Below are positions 1 through 10,290 of a DNA stretch of 60,061 nucleotides, piece after piece. The translations under genes and the position numbers were made by a program. The notes below the pieces were generated by a model that saw only the letters and a program-made list of their open reading frames with translations, had not been told where the DNA came from and made no database searches. The stretch spans positions 1 to 60,061 of the forward strand of contig JADHWG010000004.1 in NCBI GenBank assembly GCA_016783605.1. Reading direction: 5' to 3'. Within the stretch, counting starts at the first letter, position 1; every line of letters begins with the position of its first letter. Source of the stretch: Candidatus Omnitrophota bacterium (GTDB taxonomy: Bacteria > Omnitrophota > Gorgyraeia > Tantalellales > Tantalellaceae).

Positions 1-104
1 TAACCCCGTAGGTTGCCCCCCCCCTTGACAACCTCGTAGGTTCAACCTACGAGGTTACGGATCGAGGTCGCGGGCGGTTAAAGGTAAACAGATAGAGGAG
101 AATT

Positions 105-1145
105 ATGAAATATGAAACCGTAAGGTGGAGAAAAAATAATGTGGAGCTTATTGACCAAAGGATTCTTCCGGCGGAAATGAAGTATGTCAGATGCCGCCAC
201 GCGCGGGATGTTGAGTTGGCGATCAGGACGATGAAAGTTAGAGGTGCTCCGGCTATCGGGATAACGGGAGCGTATGGGGTGTATTTGGGGATAAGGAACA
301 GCCGCGCGAAAGATTTCAAAAGTTTTGAGAAAGATATAAAAAAAACAATAAAGTATTTGGGCGCTTCACGTCCGACGGCTCGGAATCTTTTTTGGGCTTT
401 GGAAAGAATGCATGAAGTGGCGAGAATTAACAAAGAAAGATCAGTTTTTAGCATAAAGAGGTTGATGCTGGCGGAAGCTCACGCCGTACTCGCCGAAGAC
501 AGGAAAATATGTAGAGCAATAGGCAAACATGGAAGCGCCCTCATTGAAAAGGGTTCTTCCATTTTAACGCATTGTAACGCGGGTGGGCTTGCCACGGCCG
601 ATTATGGAACGGCTTTAGGTGTTATTTTCGCCGCAAAGGCGAAGATACGGAAAGTTTATGTGGATGAGACGCGCCCGCGTCTACAGGGCGCGCGGCTTAC
701 CGCGTGGGAGCTTATAAAAGCCAAAGTGCCGGCCGTTTTAATTTGTGATAATATGGCGGCGTCATTAATGGCGAAAGGACAAGTTGGTGCTGTAATCGTC
801 GGAGCGGATCGGATCGCGTGTAACGGAGATACCGCCAACAAGATCGGGACATATTCTTTGGCGATAGCGGCAAAATATCACAATATACCTTTTTATGTCG
901 CGTCCCCTATATCAACTTTTGATATGTCTATTTCTTCCGGAGACCAGATCCCGATCGAGAAAAGATGCGAATCGGAAGTTAAAAAAGTTAATGGGAAATA
1001 TATTACCGTAAAAGACATAAAAGCGGAAAACCCGGCGTTTGATGTGACTCCCGGAAAACTTATTACGGGAATAATTACAGAAAAAGGCGTAGTTAAAAAC
1101 CCAAACAAAAGAAGAATAAAAAAAATATTAAATAAATGTTCGTAG
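105..1145 (+). CDS. mtnA: S-methyl-5-thioribose-1-phosphate isomerase
   Basis: Full-length ORF with eIF2B-like/MtnA motifs (VRGAPAIGITGAYGVYLG, GADRIACNGDTANKIGTY). Confidence 0.93.
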   Translation: MKYETVRWRKNNVELIDQRILPAEMKYVRCRHARDVELAIRTMKVRGAPAIGITGAYGVYLGIRNSRAKDFKSFEKDIKKTIKYLGASRPTARNLFWALERMHEVARINKERSVFSIKRLMLAEAHAVLAEDRKICRAIGKHGSALIEKGSSILTHCNAGGLATADYGTALGVIFAAKAKIRKVYVDETRPRLQGARLTAWELIKAKVPAVLICDNMAASLMAKGQVGAVIVGADRIACNGDTANKIGTYSLAIAAKYHNIPFYVASPISTFDMSISSGDQIPIEKRCESEVKKVNGKYITVKDIKAENPAFDVTPGKLITGIITEKGVVKNPNKRRIKKILNKCS

Positions 1146-1187
1146 AAGCGGCCCTTGTGACCGCCCTTGAATAACAAATTAAAAACA

Positions 1188-2084
1188 ATGAAAGAAATTA
1201 AATTTATTGAAAATATACGAGCGCGCGCCGCCGCCGAGAAAGACGTGATTGCCGGTATCGGAGATGATGCGGCGGTGCTGAAGCATGACTCGAAACAGCA
1301 CTTGCTATGGGCGGCGGATATGCTTGTCGAGGACGTACATTTCAGCTTAAAGGACGCCTCTTTCAATAAGATCGGGCGAAAGGCTGTTGCGGTAAACATC
1401 AGCGATATCGCCGCTATGGGTGGCGTTCCGAAATATATTACGGTTAGTATCGGAGTTCCGCCCTATGTGAAAATAAGAAATTTAAACAATATTTATGACG
1501 GGATATTCAAAATTTGTAAAGCTTACGGTATATGTTTGGTCGGCGGAGATACCAATAGATCCGGCAAACTGGTAATAGATGTTTCGATCATCGGATCGGT
1601 TGAAAAAAAACGGTTGGTTTTACGCTCCGCCGCGAAAGAAGGCGATATCATTTTGGTTACCGGGCCGATCCCGGATGGAAGAAAAACTCATTTTGATTTT
1701 ACTCCGCGTCTTAAAGAGGCAAGGTTCCTCACCGGAAAATATAAGATCTCGTCAATGATAGATATTTCTGACGGTATCGCGCCCGACATTGGAAGAATCT
1801 GTTGCCAAAGTGGTGTCGGATGTGTGATATCTGAAGAAGCCGTACCGCTTTCTGAAGGTCTTTCGATAAAAGACGCCTTTTATTACGGAGAAAATTTCGA
1901 ACTTTTGTTTACCATGTCTCCGAAAGAGGCAAGGCGGCTGTTTCTCGACCTGTCGAAAAAAAACAGTTTTAAAAAAGTTTTTTTTGTTATTGGTGAAATT
2001 ACGAATAAAAATAAAGGAATGTATTCCCGCGGGAAAGAGGGAGTACTAAAGAAACTGAAAATGGAAGGATACAGGCATATTTAG
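1188..2084 (+). CDS. thiL: Thiamine-monophosphate kinase
   Basis: GIGDDAAVL, VEDVHFSL, GGDTNRS, SMIDISDGIAPDIGRI motifs; ATG at 1188 preferred over the ORF start at 1167. Confidence 0.9.
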   Translation: MKEIKFIENIRARAAAEKDVIAGIGDDAAVLKHDSKQHLLWAADMLVEDVHFSLKDASFNKIGRKAVAVNISDIAAMGGVPKYITVSIGVPPYVKIRNLNNIYDGIFKICKAYGICLVGGDTNRSGKLVIDVSIIGSVEKKRLVLRSAAKEGDIILVTGPIPDGRKTHFDFTPRLKEARFLTGKYKISSMIDISDGIAPDIGRICCQSGVGCVISEEAVPLSEGLSIKDAFYYGENFELLFTMSPKEARRLFLDLSKKNSFKKVFFVIGEITNKNKGMYSRGKEGVLKKLKMEGYRHI

Positions 2085-2085
2085 G

Positions 2086-2242
2086 TTACACGGTACATGT
2101 TACAGGTTACACGGTACAGGTTACAGGTTGCACGTTACAGGTTACAGGTTTTCCGCCGGAGGCGGACCCGCCTCCGGCGGGAAAACGTGCAACCTGCAAC
2201 CTGCAACCTGCAACCTGCAACCTGTAACCTGTAACCTGTAAC
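2086..2242. repeat. Heptamer-array inverted repeat: (GGTTACA)n, GC-rich palindrome, (TGCAACC/TGTAACC)n
   Basis: GGTTACA-type 7-mers, then ttccgccggaggcggacccgcctccggcgggaa, then reverse-complement 7-mers. Confidence 0.85.
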
Positions 2243-2265
2243 ACGTTGCCACATTTGGTGGATTT

Positions 2266-2736
2266 ATGAATGCTAACAAAACTATTATAACCGCCTCTCC
2301 GGAGGAGACTATTCAATTGGGGGCGCGTTTTGCCGCAAAGTTAAACGCGGGGGATGTTGTCGCTCTTATCGGAGATCTGGGAAGCGGGAAAACGGTTTTT
2401 GTGAAGGGGATGGCTTTGGGGCTGGGCGTGAAAGATCCGCTTTACGTGAATAGCCCTTCGTTTGTGATCCTGAAAGAATATACGGGAAAGAAAAAATTGT
2501 ATCATTTTGACGTTTACAGGCTTGACCAAAAAGGGTTTTGTGAAACGTTGGATCATGAAAAATATTTTTATGGCGACGGTATTACCGTTATAGAATGGGC
2601 GGACAAAATTGATCTTATTTTACCGGAGGGGCATGTGAAAATAAAAATATCATATGAGGCAGGCGATAAAAGAAGTTTTCAATTTTCTCCTCCGGAAAAA
2701 TATAAAAAGATAATAGGCGATTTACGGAAGGCATAA
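2266..2736 (+). CDS. tsaE: tRNA threonylcarbamoyladenosine biosynthesis ATPase TsaE
   Basis: Walker A GDLGSGKTVFVKGMALGLG; SPSFVILKEY; HFDVYRL; adjacent to tsaB. Confidence 0.93.
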   Translation: MNANKTIITASPEETIQLGARFAAKLNAGDVVALIGDLGSGKTVFVKGMALGLGVKDPLYVNSPSFVILKEYTGKKKLYHFDVYRLDQKGFCETLDHEKYFYGDGITVIEWADKIDLILPEGHVKIKISYEAGDKRSFQFSPPEKYKKIIGDLRKA

Positions 2737-3423
2737 ATGAAGATATTGGCTTTTGACACATCAACAAAGTTTTTAAGTATAGCTTGTATGGAAGATTCTT
2801 CTCCCCGAGCTGTTTATCACAAAGATGTTTGTGTTCGTCACAGTGAAATGCTGGTTGTCGAGATCAAGAACTTATTAAAGAAGTTGAATTGGAAATTGAC
2901 TGACATAGATCTAATTTGTGTAGGATCTGGCCCGGGATCTTTTACGGGGTTAAGGATCGCGTTTGCCACGCTTAAAGGGTTATGCTTGGCGGGCGGAACA
3001 AGAGTTTCCGCTATTCCGAGTATGGACGCGATGATTCGAACGCCTGCGGCGGGCGTTTACAAAAAAACCGGTAAAAAATTGATCGCGCCTTTTCTCGATG
3101 CAAGAAAAGGTAAAGTGTATACGTGTATTTATGAAATGTCGCGCGATAAAATACATAAACTTACGGATTATCTTCTTGTTCGAGCTGAAGACTTTTTAAA
3201 AGAACTGAAAGAGGAAGTTTTTTTCTTTGGAGATGCTGTTCCCAAATATGAAAAAGAATTGGTTTCTTGTAAATTTGCTCTTTTAGGCAATCATATGGAT
3301 TGGTATCCAAAAGCGGTGGAAATTGGACGCGCGGCTCTGAAGAGATCGGTAAAGAAAGCCGATGACGTTGAAACGCTTGAACCATTATATCTGTATGAAA
3401 AAGAATGCAATGTGTTAAAATAA
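2737..3423 (+). CDS. tsaB: tRNA threonylcarbamoyladenosine biosynthesis protein TsaB
   Basis: MKILAFDTSTKFLSIA, GSGPGSFTGLRIAFATLKGL. Confidence 0.92.
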   Translation: MKILAFDTSTKFLSIACMEDSSPRAVYHKDVCVRHSEMLVVEIKNLLKKLNWKLTDIDLICVGSGPGSFTGLRIAFATLKGLCLAGGTRVSAIPSMDAMIRTPAAGVYKKTGKKLIAPFLDARKGKVYTCIYEMSRDKIHKLTDYLLVRAEDFLKELKEEVFFFGDAVPKYEKELVSCKFALLGNHMDWYPKAVEIGRAALKRSVKKADDVETLEPLYLYEKECNVLK

Positions 3424-3466
3424 TAAAAAACCATCGAGTGAAACACCTAATATGGTTTGCGCGCCC

Positions 3467-3517
3467 TTCGACAACCTCGTAGGTTGCTTTGCAACCTACG
3501 AGGTTGTCGAAGGGCGG
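3467..3517. repeat. Palindromic hairpin cccttcgacaacctcgtaggttgctttgcaacctacgaggttgtcgaaggg
   Basis: Near-perfect inverted repeat read directly; related CAACCTCGTAGGTT copies at about 25-57, 13766-13810, 24540-24583. Confidence 0.9.
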
Positions 3518-3549
3518 GGCGGTTGATAAATAAAAAGAATAGGGATAAT

Positions 3550-4674
3550 ATGGCGGCTTATCGTCCTACTTGGGCGGAAATAAATTTGGGCGCGATAAAA
3601 CACAATTTAAATTGCATTCGTTCTTTGCTGGATCCGAAAGTGAATGTTTTGGCGGTTGTAAAGGCAAACGCTTATGGACATGGGATTTGCGAGGCGAGCC
3701 GTGTTCTTTGGGAAAACGGCGCGAATTATTTGGGAGTGGCAACCGTTGATGAGGCGCTCGGTTTAAGGAATGAGGGGATAAATGCTCCGATCTTGGTGTT
3801 GGGGGCGGTTCTTTGGGAAGAGGCAAATGCCGCAGTTAAAAACAATATCACTTTGACTTTATGTGATTCACCCCTTTTGGAAGCGCTTTTAGAAATAGCG
3901 AGACAGACGAATATTACACCGAAAGTGCATATTAAAGTGGACACGGGAATGGGAAGGATAGGAGTTTGGCACGAAGAAGCGTTTGAATTTATTCGTCAGG
4001 TGCATTCAAAGAATGAAATTGAAATGGAAGGCATATATACTCATTTTTCCGCCGCGGCGCGTGACAAATTGGTGACACAGCTTCAGATAGATTCTTTTGA
4101 GAAAATCTTGAAAAATGTCGAAAAAAGCGGTATTCGTTTAAAATACAAGCACGCCGCTAACAGTATTGCCGTGGTAGATTGGAAATTATCCCATTTAAAC
4201 ATGGTTAGGCCCGGTATTTTACTTTACGGGGTGTATCCCAAAGAAGATTTTCGCGAGAAGGTCAAACTGAAAAGCGTTATGAGTTTGAAGACTCGTATCG
4301 TACATTTGAAAGAAACTCCTCCGGGTCGGGCAATAAGTTACGGACGGACTTACATAACGCAAAAAAGGACAAAAATAGCGACGATCCCGATAGGATACGC
4401 CGACGGATATGGAAGAATATTGTCGAATAAAGCGGAAGCTTTGATCGGCGGAAAATATTCCAGAATTGTCGGGATGGTTACAATGGATCAGACTCTTATG
4501 GATGTGGGGCATATCAAGAACGTTAAGATCGGCGATGTTGTTGTTCTTATCGGGCGGCAAGGTTCTTCGTCCATCAACATTGAAAGGATCGCGAAGCTCG
4601 CCGGAACGATTCCTTATGAGATATTGTCGGCTATAACCGACAGAGTTCCGCGGATATATACCCCGTCGGTATGA
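3550..4674 (+). CDS. alr: Alanine racemase
   Basis: WAEINLGAIKHNL, VVKANAYGHG (PLP Lys), PIGYADGYGR; start moved to ATG 3550 because upstream frame is repeat-derived. Confidence 0.92.
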   Translation: MAAYRPTWAEINLGAIKHNLNCIRSLLDPKVNVLAVVKANAYGHGICEASRVLWENGANYLGVATVDEALGLRNEGINAPILVLGAVLWEEANAAVKNNITLTLCDSPLLEALLEIARQTNITPKVHIKVDTGMGRIGVWHEEAFEFIRQVHSKNEIEMEGIYTHFSAAARDKLVTQLQIDSFEKILKNVEKSGIRLKYKHAANSIAVVDWKLSHLNMVRPGILLYGVYPKEDFREKVKLKSVMSLKTRIVHLKETPPGRAISYGRTYITQKRTKIATIPIGYADGYGRILSNKAEALIGGKYSRIVGMVTMDQTLMDVGHIKNVKIGDVVVLIGRQGSSSINIERIAKLAGTIPYEILSAITDRVPRIYTPSV

Positions 4675-4715
4675 TGTGCTCTTGATGTGGACAAATAACC
4701 GTCAAGGATGGGATA

Positions 4716-4735
4716 GGGCGAAAAATTTTTCGCCC
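4716..4735. repeat. 20-bp perfect palindrome GGGCGAAAAATTTTTCGCCC
   Basis: Direct reading. Confidence 0.9.
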
Positions 4736-4748
4736 ATATCTCGTAAAA

Positions 4749-4776
4749 GTAGGGGCACGGCATGCCGTGCCCCTAC
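4749..4776. repeat. 28-bp perfect palindrome GTAGGGGCACGGCATGCCGTGCCCCTAC
   Basis: Direct reading; related copies at 41272, 48039, 48088, 50024 and 57602. Confidence 0.95.
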
Positions 4777-4809
4777 GTATTTGTTACCTGAATTGTGACA
4801 ATATACAAG

Positions 4810-4829
4810 GGGCGAATGATCATTCGCCC
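4810..4829. repeat. 20-bp perfect palindrome GGGCGAATGATCATTCGCCC
   Basis: Direct reading; same architecture as neighbours but different core. Confidence 0.9.
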
Positions 4830-4994
4830 TTAAGATAACAACCTTATTGACAAAGTCCCGCCATGTGTTATACTTCTTACTTACGGAAATTGTGAGATTT
4901 TTGCGGCAATATTAAAGAAAATATTATTATTGTATAATAAGGTGCGAGTTTGATTGGTTTTTACATATGATTTATTAACATTGAAGGGGCGAAT

Positions 4995-6689
4995 ATGGGT
5001 AAAATCACCGGTGCTGAAATATTGATAGAAAGTCTTAAAGCAGAAGGGGTTAAGCATGTTTTTGGATATCCGGGCGGGTCAATTATTCCGCTTACGGATA
5101 AACTGTATGGAGAGAAAGAGATAAAGTTCTATCTGACGCGTCATGAGCAAGGCGCGGTACACGCCGCTGACGGATACGCGCGCGCGACCGGGAAAGTGGG
5201 TGTTTGCATCGCGACATCCGGTCCCGGAGCGACTAATCTTGTTACGGGGATCGCGACGGCCAATATGGATTCAATTCCCATTGTGGCGATTACCGGGCAG
5301 GTTAATTCTTCTCTCATCGGCAATGACGCGTTTCAAGAAGCTGATATGGTTGGGATAACGCGTCCGATCACCAAACACAACTATCTTGTGAAAGATATCA
5401 AGGATCTAGCCAGAGTGGTGAAAGAGGCGTTTCATATCGCGAGAACGGGCCGACCGGGTCCGGTTCTTATTGATCTGCCGGTGGATATTCAGTTTAAGGC
5501 GGCGGAATTTAAATATCCCAAAACAGTTGCTCTAAAGGGATATAACCCGACTTTTAAAGGACATATCGGTCAGATGAAACGGATCGTGAAAGCGATCGAG
5601 AAATCCAAGAAACCGATAATTTATGCCGGCGGGGGGATTATTCTTTCCGAAGCGAGTAAACAGCTTATTGCTTTCGCGAGAAAAACAAAAATTCCGGTAA
5701 CGACAACTTTGATGGGGTTAGGCGGATTTCCGGAAGACGATCCTTTAAGTCTCGGTATGCTCGGGATGCATGGTACCGCGTACGCGAATCATGCCGTACA
5801 GGAAGCGGATCTGATTATTGCCATCGGAGCCAGATTCGATGACCGGGTTACAGGCAGGCTTGATACTTTCGCGCCTCACGCGACGGTTGTGCATATTGAC
5901 ATAGATCCGGCAAGTGTCAGTAAAAATGTTCATGTGGATATTCCCGTTATCGGTGACGCGAAGCAAATTCTTAAAGAACTGCAGAATTTGATAAAAGAAG
6001 GAAAACATGCCGCGTGGCATAAAAAAATTGCCGAATGGCGAAAAGAAACACCGCTCGCGTATAAGCAGGACAATAAATTGAGACCTCAATATGTTATTGA
6101 AGAGATCTGTAAATTAACAAAAACCGAAGACGTTATTATTTCCACGGAAGTTGGACAAAACCAGATGTGGGCCGCGCAGTATTACACGTACACGAAGCCG
6201 AGAACTTGGATCTCGAGCGGTGGTTTGGGAACTATGGGGTACGGTTTTCCGGCCGCGCTCGGCGCGAAAGTCGGCAGACCGGAAGCGATGGTTTTTGATA
6301 TCGCCGGCGACGGGAGTATTCAGATGAATATTCAGGAATTGGCGACGGCGATGATAGAAAAAATTCCGGTAAAGATAATTATTTTGAATAACGGTTGTCT
6401 TGGGATGGTACGTCAGTGGCAGGAACTTTTTTATGATAAGCGATACGCGTTTACAACCTTAGCAAAAAAAAGTTGTACGAAGTGTCCTGATTTTGTGAAA
6501 CTGGCGGAAAGTTACGGCGCCAAAGGTGTGCGAATAACAAAAAAAGCGGATGTAAAAAAAGCTCTTGAGGTCGCGATCAAGGAAAAGGGTACGATCATTC
6601 TTGATTTTATAGTTGAAAGAGAAGAAAACGTGTTCCCGATGGTGCCGGCGGGAGAATCTATTGGTAATATGCTTCATGGATTGGCGTAA
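4995..6689 (+). CDS. ilvB: Acetolactate synthase large subunit
   Basis: ThDP enzyme; [46 protein letters not shown]. Confidence 0.95.
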   Translation: MGKITGAEILIESLKAEGVKHVFGYPGGSIIPLTDKLYGEKEIKFYLTRHEQGAVHAADGYARATGKVGVCIATSGPGATNLVTGIATANMDSIPIVAITGQVNSSLIGNDAFQEADMVGITRPITKHNYLVKDIKDLARVVKEAFHIARTGRPGPVLIDLPVDIQFKAAEFKYPKTVALKGYNPTFKGHIGQMKRIVKAIEKSKKPIIYAGGGIILSEASKQLIAFARKTKIPVTTTLMGLGGFPEDDPLSLGMLGMHGTAYANHAVQEADLIIAIGARFDDRVTGRLDTFAPHATVVHIDIDPASVSKNVHVDIPVIGDAKQILKELQNLIKEGKHAAWHKKIAEWRKETPLAYKQDNKLRPQYVIEEICKLTKTEDVIISTEVGQNQMWAAQYYTYTKPRTWISSGGLGTMGYGFPAALGAKVGRPEAMVFDIAGDGSIQMNIQELATAMIEKIPVKIIILNNGCLGMVRQWQELFYDKRYAFTTLAKKSCTKCPDFVKLAESYGAKGVRITKKADVKKALEVAIKEKGTIILDFIVEREENVFPMVPAGESIGNMLHGLA

Positions 6690-6787
6690 GCAAGTTGCAA
6701 GTTACAGGTTGCAAGTCACAGGTTTCCCGCCGGAGGCGGGTCCGCCTTCGGCGGAAAAACGTGAAGCCTGCAACTTGTAACCTGTAG
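6689..6787. repeat. Heptamer-array inverted repeat with GC-rich palindrome
   Basis: aagttacaggttgcaagtcacaggtttcccgccggaggcgggtccgccttcggcggaaaaacgtgaagcctgcaacttgtaacctg; same design as 2086-2242. Confidence 0.8.
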
Positions 6788-6864
6788 CGTGAAATACCTA
6801 TGAGATTAAAACTACCATTCGATTTCAGCAATTAACGCTCGACGACTAAAAAAGGAGATTGAAT

Positions 6865-7347
6865 ATGCCGAAATTTGTAATAACTGTTTTAGTTGAAAAT
6901 AAATTTGGAGTGTTAGCCAGAATCGCGGGGCTTTTCAGCGCGCGTGGATTTAATATTGATTCTTTGGCTGTCGGAGAAACGGAAAGTCCCGACATCTCGC
7001 GCATGACAATTGTTGTCGAAGCGGATGAGAAAATATTGGAACAGGTGAAAAAACAGTTGAATAAGCTGATCGATGTGATCAAAGTGCAGGATCTTACCGG
7101 CGGAGAATATGTCGATAGAGAACTTCTCCTGGTTAAAGTTAAATCGGAGAACACCAAAACGCGTGAGAAGATCGTACAGATTGCGGGATCCACTGGTGCT
7201 GAGATAGTTGATATGGGTAAAAAGTATCTTACAATTGAAGAAACCGGTGATGAACATAAGATCAAAGCCCTGATAGAACTTCTGAGGCCTTACGGTATTC
7301 TTGAAAGCGTAAGAGGTGGAAAGATCGCGTTAACAGCGGATAAATGA
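6865..7347 (+). CDS. ilvN: Acetolactate synthase small subunit
   Basis: ACT domain: LVENKFGVLARIAGLFSARGFNIDSLAVGETE. Confidence 0.94.
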   Translation: MPKFVITVLVENKFGVLARIAGLFSARGFNIDSLAVGETESPDISRMTIVVEADEKILEQVKKQLNKLIDVIKVQDLTGGEYVDRELLLVKVKSENTKTREKIVQIAGSTGAEIVDMGKKYLTIEETGDEHKIKALIELLRPYGILESVRGGKIALTADK

Positions 7348-7372
7348 TTGGTCGAAAGAATTTCGACCAATC
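7348..7372. repeat. Hairpin ATTGGTCGAAA-GAA-TTTCGACCAAT directly after ilvN stop
   Basis: 11-bp perfect arms. Confidence 0.8.
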
Positions 7373-7467
7373 ATCCTGAGAAGCTCTTGCGACGAAGGAT
7401 CTCAATCGAAAGAATTTCGACCAATCATCCTGAGAAGCTCTTGCGACGAAGGATCTCAATCGAAAGA
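7352..7467. repeat. Two tandem copies of a 54-bp unit
   Basis: tcgaaagaatttcgaccaatcatcctgagaagctcttgcgacgaaggatctcaa repeated; unit starts at 7352, 7406 and partial third at 7460. Confidence 0.92.
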
Positions 7468-7502
7468 ATGATTCAATACCAAACAAACGAAGGAGAAAAA
7501 CA

Positions 7503-8492
7503 ATGGCGAAGATGTATTATGACAAAGATGCTGATATGAACACTATCAGCGGCAAAAAAGTGGCGATAATCGGTTACGGGATACAGGGACGCGGACAGGC
7601 GCTTAATTTAAGAGACAGCGGAGTTACTGTTCTGGTAAGCGAACTTGAAGGTACGGTGAATTATGAGCAAGCGGTTAAAGACGGTTTCAGTGTTTTGTCC
7701 GCGGAGGAAGCGGCGAAACAAGCTGATATTATTCAAGTTTTAACACAAGACCATGTTCAGGGAGCGGTGTATAAAAACACGATAGAAAACAATCTTAAAG
7801 AAGGAGATTCTCTTGTTTTCTCTCACGGGTTTAACATACATTTTAAACAGATCGTGCCGCCGGAAAATGTGGATGTTTTTATGGTGGCGCCGAAAGGTCC
7901 GGGAGCGTTGGTGAGAGAGATGTACGAACAGGGTAAAGGCGTTCCTTGTCTTATCGCCGTGTTTCAGGATTTCTCCGGTAAAGCGAAAGATAAAGCGCTC
8001 GCTTACGCGAAAGCTTTGGGCGGAACCAGAGCCGGTGTTATTGAAACCACGTTTAAGGAAGAAACCGAAACGGATCTTTTCGGTGAACAGGCCGTTCTTT
8101 GCGGCGGCGCGTCGGAACTTATTAAAGCCGGATTCGACACTCTTGTCGATGCCGGATATCAGCCTGAAATAGCCTATTTTGAATGTCTGCATGAGCTGAA
8201 ACTTATTACGGATCTTGTCTATAAATACGGCATTTCCGGGATGCGCAGTAGAGTTTCGGATACGGCGGAATACGGAGACATTACAAGAGGAAAAAGGATT
8301 GTCGGACCCCAAACGCGCGAGGAAATGAAAAAGATCCTTGGTGAGATCCAGTCGGGAAGTTTTGCCGATGAATGGATAAAAGAAAACAAAGAAGGCCGGC
8401 CGAATTATAACAAGATAACCGAAGAAGAAAAACAGCACAGAATCGAAAAAGTCGGAAAAGAACTTCGCGGTATGATGCCGTGGATGGAGTAA
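7503..8492 (+). CDS. ilvC: Ketol-acid reductoisomerase
   Basis: [46 protein letters not shown]. Confidence 0.95.
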   Translation: MAKMYYDKDADMNTISGKKVAIIGYGIQGRGQALNLRDSGVTVLVSELEGTVNYEQAVKDGFSVLSAEEAAKQADIIQVLTQDHVQGAVYKNTIENNLKEGDSLVFSHGFNIHFKQIVPPENVDVFMVAPKGPGALVREMYEQGKGVPCLIAVFQDFSGKAKDKALAYAKALGGTRAGVIETTFKEETETDLFGEQAVLCGGASELIKAGFDTLVDAGYQPEIAYFECLHELKLITDLVYKYGISGMRSRVSDTAEYGDITRGKRIVGPQTREEMKKILGEIQSGSFADEWIKENKEGRPNYNKITEEEKQHRIEKVGKELRGMMPWME

Positions 8493-8498
8493 GAGCCG

Positions 8499-8590
8499 TA
8501 TGTCGTATATGGTATATCGTATATCGGAAGAACTTCCCCCGTTGAAGACGGAAGCTTTTCACGATATACGATATGCGACATACGACATAC
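8499..8590. repeat. Heptamer-type inverted repeat (gtatatc / cgatata / cgacata units)
   Basis: tatgtcgtatatggtatatcgtatatcgg ... cgatatacgatatgcgacatacgacatac. Confidence 0.8.
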
Positions 8591-8632
8591 TAACCTAACC
8601 CCAATAGGGTTGGGTTCAAGAACGGGGTTTTT

Positions 8633-10180
8633 ATGAAAAACGATAAGGTGATCATTTTTGACACGACTTTAAGGGACGGGGAACAGACTCCCGGGGCGAG
8701 TCTTTCGGCGAACGAAAAACTCAAAATAGCTTTTCAGTTGGAAAAGCTTGGGGTTGATGTTATTGAAGCGGGGTTTCCACGCACGAGTCCTGGAGATCTT
8801 GAGGCCGTCGGAATGGTTGCCGAACACGTGAAGAAACCCATAATATGCGGTTTGGCCAGAGCCACCAAAAAAGATATTGATGATGCCGCGCACGCGTTAA
8901 AAAAAGCGAAGCGCCGAAGGGTTCACATATTTTTGGCGACAAGCGCCATACATCGCAAATATAAACTGCGTAAAGCGAAAGACGAAATTCTAACCGCGGC
9001 TGTCAGCGCGATTAAATACGCAAAGCGAAAATTTTCCGACATAGAGTTTTCTCCGGAAGATGCCTCTCGTACGGAACTCGATTTTCTCGCGCGTGTTACT
9101 GAGACCGTTATTAAAGCCGGGGCGACAACGGTGAATATCCCCGACACGGTCGGGTATTCCGTGCCGGAAGAATTCGCGAATGTGATAACGTATCTTAAAG
9201 AAAAAGTTTCGAATATCGATAAGGCGGTTATAAGCGTTCATTGCCACAACGATTTAGGGTTGGCGGTAAGCAACTCTTTGGCGGCGGTTTCGCACGGCGC
9301 GCGTCAAGTGGAATGCACGATCAACGGTCTCGGAGAAAGAGCGGGAAACGCCTCTTTGGAAGAGATCGTTATGGGGCTAAAAACGCGTAAAGACATCTTT
9401 GGAACACTAAAAACAAATATCAAAACCAAACAGCTTTATAAGACCAGCCGATTGGTTTCGCGTCTTTCCGGGATTTTGGTTCAGCCGAATAAAGCGATCA
9501 TCGGCGAGAACGCGTTCAGTCACGAAGCCGGAATTCATCAGGACGGAATATTAAAAAGAAGAGACACTTACGAAATTATCCGGCCGGAAGACGTTGGGTT
9601 TAAAGGAACGAAACTTGTTCTCGGCAAACTTTCCGGGAGCCACGCGTTTTCGGAACGACTTAAAAAATTGGGGTATTTTCTTGAAAAAGAAGAACTTGAC
9701 CAAGCTTTCGGCAGGTTTAAGGCGTTGGCGGATAAAAAAAGTAAGATCTTTGACGAAGATCTGGCGGCGATCGTTGAAGATGAATTGGCGACGGTGCGTG
9801 AGGAATATAAGCTTATTGATTTCGAGGTGATAAGCGGCAACAAGATCAATCCTTTAGCAAGCGTGAAGCTCACCAAAGAGAAAAAAACTGTTACGGCGAC
9901 GGCGAACGGAGACGGACCGGTGGACGCGTGCTTTAAAACCATAGATAAAGCGATCGGGCTTAAGGGGAAACTGATTGATTATAAAGTGAGTGCCGTTACC
10001 AGCGGAAAAGATGCTCTCGGAGAGGCAAGTGTTAAGATCAAGTTCGGAAAAGACATCGCCATCGGAAGAGCTTCCAGCACGGACGTGATCGAAGCAAGCG
10101 TGCTCGCGTACGTTAATGCGGTTAATAGGCACGCTTTGAGAAAAAAATCAAAAATCAAAAGGCAAAAATCATATAAATAG
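8633..10180 (+). CDS. leuA: 2-isopropylmalate synthase
   Basis: DTTLRDGEQTPGASL, HCHNDLGLAVSNSLAA, GLGERAGNASLEE; C-terminal regulatory domain; next to ilvBNC. Confidence 0.93.
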   Translation: MKNDKVIIFDTTLRDGEQTPGASLSANEKLKIAFQLEKLGVDVIEAGFPRTSPGDLEAVGMVAEHVKKPIICGLARATKKDIDDAAHALKKAKRRRVHIFLATSAIHRKYKLRKAKDEILTAAVSAIKYAKRKFSDIEFSPEDASRTELDFLARVTETVIKAGATTVNIPDTVGYSVPEEFANVITYLKEKVSNIDKAVISVHCHNDLGLAVSNSLAAVSHGARQVECTINGLGERAGNASLEEIVMGLKTRKDIFGTLKTNIKTKQLYKTSRLVSRLSGILVQPNKAIIGENAFSHEAGIHQDGILKRRDTYEIIRPEDVGFKGTKLVLGKLSGSHAFSERLKKLGYFLEKEELDQAFGRFKALADKKSKIFDEDLAAIVEDELATVREEYKLIDFEVISGNKINPLASVKLTKEKKTVTATANGDGPVDACFKTIDKAIGLKGKLIDYKVSAVTSGKDALGEASVKIKFGKDIAIGRASSTDVIEASVLAYVNAVNRHALRKKSKIKRQKSYK

Positions 10181-10276
10181 GGACGTCACCCATTTAATTA
10201 GGTGAAAAAATACTTATAACGCAAGCGAATGACGTTCCTATTTGATCGGTTAATTAAATGGGTGACGTCCCTATTT
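10175..10276. mobile_element. MITE-like element, 102 bp with 26-bp perfect terminal inverted repeats
   Basis: AAATAGGGACGTCACCCATTTAATTA (10175-10200) and exact reverse complement at 10251-10276. Confidence 0.85.
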
Positions 10277-10290
10277 AAAAGTTGTTTATT

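Noticed and set aside
47-454. Many long minus-strand ORFs antisense to confident genes (e.g. 47-454, 893-1399, 7740-8438, 38777-39745, 42576-43370)
   Set aside because: Overlap well-supported + strand genes, compositionally biased (Arg/Ser/Phe rich), no recognisable motifs; shadow ORFs.
2107-2316. ORF on minus strand encoding QVTGYRLQVAGCRLQVARF
   Set aside because: Entirely made of the 7-mer repeat array; not a gene.
4680-4994. Riboswitch or T-box leader upstream of ilvB
   Set aside because: Region is filled with repeat palindromes; no T-box or other leader motif recognised by eye.
7262-7539. Repeat-containing ORFs ([19 protein letters not shown]..., [17 protein letters not shown]...)
   Set aside because: Translation of the 54-bp tandem duplication; intergenic.
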